From positions 211,277 through 275,276 of the forward strand of contig CAUYUJ010010435.1 of the NCBI GenBank assembly GCA_963575745.1: a DNA stretch of 64,000 nt. The letters run 5' to 3'. Each line of letters starts with the position of its first letter. Within the stretch, counting starts at the first letter, position 1. Shown in pieces: positions 61,603-64,000 of this stretch. Below the pieces are notes generated by a model. The model saw only the letters and a list, made by a program, of their open reading frames with translations, searched no databases and was not told where the DNA came from. A program made the position numbers and the translations under genes. Source of the stretch: Prorocentrum cordatum. Lineage: Eukaryota > Sar > Dinophyceae > Prorocentrales > Prorocentraceae.

Positions 61603-61994
61603 AATACCAGCACCATCACCACCACCCAGACTTACCCTTCCCGCGGTCTCCCCCGCCGAATATTTCCACCGCCAAGGGTGGATGGCTTGCTGACATCTCA
61701 CCTCACCGACGCACAGCACAAACGCAAGCAGCCATCCGTGCCTACTTTCAGCCAACAGCACCTGCCACCCATCGAAGACGGTCAGAGAGGATCAACATCG
61801 CACCCAACGGCGACTCCCACAACAAGCGAAACGAATATGAGGCGGTAGTTCTCACCGAATACCTCAATACCGTGCGGGAACACCAACAGCACTACACACA
61901 GTATCTAGCAGCGGAACACGCCCATTCTGACATAGAGCAGGTACCAATACACGCTCCACCCACAGACTACCCGAATTGCCCTTCAGCATCGTAG
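61603..61994 (+). CDS. possible exon, up to 130 codons, no ATG
   Basis: A frame opens after a TAA near 61600 and runs to TAG 61992-61994. The second half is protein-like: GWLADISPHRRTAQTQAAIR, RSERINIAPNGDSHNKRNEY, EAVVLTEYLNTVREHQQHYT, QYLAAEHAHSDIEQ. The first part is His/Pro-rich from a CACCAC run. Third positions are not strongly G/C-biased, unlike the genes at 31 and 50 kb, so origin or age may differ. No family was recognised and no upstream exon joined with confidence. Confidence 0.35.
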
Positions 61995-61999
61995 AGAGA

Positions 62000-62640
62000 C
62001 ACCAGGATTGACATCACTGACTGACCACGACATTTACAGCCAGATCTAGAAAGCCCCATACCGTGTATGGGAGCTCTGGGGGGCATTCTTGGGGGAGGGG
62101 CCCAGCAATATCAGCACAGTCATCTACTGAGTGCCCACCTCAGCGTTCCCAAAGGAGGGTTCTCGGGCGTTTTGCTGGAAGTGTTCGGGGACACCTTGTT
62201 TCGGATTATTTATGTTTTTTCGACGGTTTGCTTGCTTAGATTAGGCTTCTTGGGCGTATTCCTGGAAGTGTCTGGGGATCCCCTGTTCCAGGCATTTCTA
62301 TGGTTTGCCCAGCGTGGCGTCCGTGAATGTATTATTGCGTGTTTGTTTATCTGCCGCTGCGCTGTACGAGCGCGTCGAGGGGCTTGGGCCTCGGGCACAT
62401 CCTGGGTTCAGGATGGGCCCGGGCAGGGACGGCGCGGAGGCATCAGCAAGAGCGGCAAGAATACCGGAGGAGGGAAGGGACCCAGACCTGCGATGTCGCC
62501 ATTGTTCAAGTTTGGCGCCTTTTTTGCGATGTCGTCGTCACGCCGCCTGTCTCGGGGGCCCCGGGATTCTCGAAGCTGGCCTGGGGCGAAAAATTTGTCC
62601 CCACAGGTGGGGTGGATGACTGACTGGCAGTGCGCCGACA
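62000..62640. other. gene-free stretch
   Basis: Two related segments TTCTCGGGCGTTTTGCTGGA (62160) and TTCTTGGGCGTATTCCTGGA (62247) form an 87-bp tandem pair. The part 62405-62600 resembles R2-type repeats. No gene. Confidence 0.55.
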
Positions 62641-63135
62641 ACATGACTTCTTTCCCAACCATCCTGTGGTGTTGGGTGCTCGTTTTGAAGAGACAGCGCC
62701 CCGAGTCACTCACTCACTTCTTCCTCCTCCCCCTCCTCCCTCTTCCCATCCCTGCCTCTGCTCTCCGCGCCAGGCAACCATTTCGGCCCACCGCTCACAT
62801 GTTTCGTCGCCCAGAGGGAGCTCCACCGAAGGTCCCAGTGGCTGTGAACGCATCCCGCTCCACCCAGCACGGCGGTTCGTGGCCCCATTGGGAGCTCCAC
62901 CGAAGGCCCCAATGGCTGTGTACGCATGCGTCCCGCGCCACCCAGTACGGCGTTGCGTGGCCCCACAGGGAGCTCCACCGAAGGCCCCAGCGGCAGCGTT
63001 CTCGTGCGTGTCCCCCTCCCAGTACGGCGTTTCGTGGCCCGCAGAGAGCTTCATCGAAGGCCCCACTGGCGGTGTTCGCATGCGTTTGCCCCGCCCAGTA
63101 CAGCGTTCGTGGCCTCATAGGTGGCTCCACCGAAG
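62640..63135. repeat. 77-bp repeat family, inverted copy 1 with flank
   Basis: The flank (CCAACCATCCTGTGGTGTTG, GTGCTCGTTTTGAAGAGACA, pyrimidine run) is followed by about four units in the opposite orientation to 53777-55625 (GGGAGCTCCACCGAAGGCCC). Confidence 0.9.
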
Positions 63136-63199
63136 ACGATACTCACGTATGCGGTATTCACAGCTGCGCATGGTTGGGTCTGTCGTCAGGCTATTGACG

Positions 63200-63718
63200 C
63201 TGGGGGAATGGCGGTCTTTCTCCAACCATCCTGCAGTGTTGAGTCCTCGTTTTGAAGATGAAGCGCCCAGCGTCTCCGCTCCTCTCCTTCCTCCTCCCCC
63301 TCCCTCCTCTCGCCTTCCTCCTCCCCCTTTTTGCTTTTGTCCTCCGCATCCCATTTCGGCACACCCCTCACACGTTCCGTGGCCTCAGTGGGATCTCCAC
63401 CGAAGGCCTCAGCGGCGGAGTCCGCATGCGTTCCCCCCATCCAGCAAAGCGTTTCGTGGCTCCATTGGGAGCCCCACCGAAGGCCCCAGTGGCTGTGATC
63501 ACATGCGTTTCCCCCCACCCAGTACAGCGATTAGTTTGGGAGCTCCACCGGATGCCCCAGTGGCGGTGTCCACATGCGTTTCCCCCACCCAGTACAGCGC
63601 TTCGTGGCCCCACAGGGAGCTCCACCGAAGGCCCCAGTGGCGGTGTCCGCATGCGGGGACCCCCACCCAGCATAGCGCTTCGAGGCTCCATTGGGAGCTC
63701 CACTGAAGGCCCCAGCTT
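63200..63718. repeat. 77-bp repeat family, inverted copy 2 with flank
   Basis: The same flank (CCAACCATCCTGCAGTGTTG, GTCCTCGTTTTGAAGATGAA) is followed by about five units. Copies 1 and 2 repeat as a block of about 570 bp. Confidence 0.9.
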
Positions 63719-63719
63719 G

Positions 63720-64000
63720 CAGGAGGGGGGGGGCCTTGCGGTCATGGCGTCGCAGTAGCTTTTATTCGCACTTGGTGGTTTCGCCTTGTGGATCGATCCG
63801 GCTCGAAAACTGATACACAAATGTTGGGGGAGGGGGTTCCGGTGTTCTACGATTTTGCTTGTTCAGTTCGCCACAGAAATAAAAGAATACATATAACATA
63901 CATATACGTATGTATATACACAGACACCCCCCTCCAACGGATTGTTCTTGGGCCGCAAGGGAGGGTGGCAGTGTTGAAATCGCCACTGAGGGCCAGCGAC
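63720..64000. other. gene-free end of window
   Basis: A short CATATACGTATG microsatellite lies near 63890-63920. No gene. Confidence 0.6.

Overview
The window looks like nuclear DNA of a dinoflagellate. It is GC-rich, has very few genes, and is packed with microsatellites, minisatellites and dispersed repeats. The decisive clue is a near-perfect copy (21 of 22 bases) of the dinoflagellate spliced leader, ending CCATTTTGGCTCAAG, directly in front of a start codon at 36341. Two weaker leader remnants sit upstream of other reading frames (33140 and 14111). Embedded leaders mark genes copied back into the genome from trans-spliced mRNA. A GC-rich genus such as Prorocentrum would fit, but that is a guess. 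Nearly all long reading frames here are by-products of GC-rich, low-complexity DNA and are not annotated.

Layout. 0-15 kb: dispersed repeats, foldback elements and a long duplication (9191-9857 and 10907-11838). 14.1-15.1 kb: a probable retrocopied gene with a leader remnant, split by a 132-bp foldback element. 15-25 kb: short inverted-repeat elements, purine tracts, a minus-strand zinc-finger fragment of a LINE-like retroelement and a 34-bp perfect inverted repeat. 25-30.8 kb: minisatellite fields and a 104-bp tandem array holding a 100-N assembly gap. 30.84-38.61 kb: an island with AT-rich edges and imperfectly inverted ends. It holds one intact intronless gene (31306-32481), a frameshifted second gene (33220-34508) and a retrocopied pseudogene (36341-37724). 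38.6-50 kb: repeats, including a very clean hAT-like MITE with an 8-bp target duplication and an empty site in a neighbouring repeat unit. 50.5-51.4 kb: the second intact gene, a cysteine-rich protein made of two homologous halves. 51.6-64 kb: paired MITEs, a 77-bp tandem array of about 24 units present again in the opposite orientation near the end, and a gene-like stretch at 60.1-62.0 kb cut up by repeats.

No operon, pathway or coordinated gene system is visible. What links the loci is copying through mRNA and later disruption by small inverted-repeat elements. At least eight families of short inverted-repeat or foldback elements can be defined from this window alone; one family (TTAAGTCGGGC termini) has six two-ended copies plus one lone end. 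I found no tRNA, rRNA, CRISPR array, prokaryotic gene or virus-like gene.
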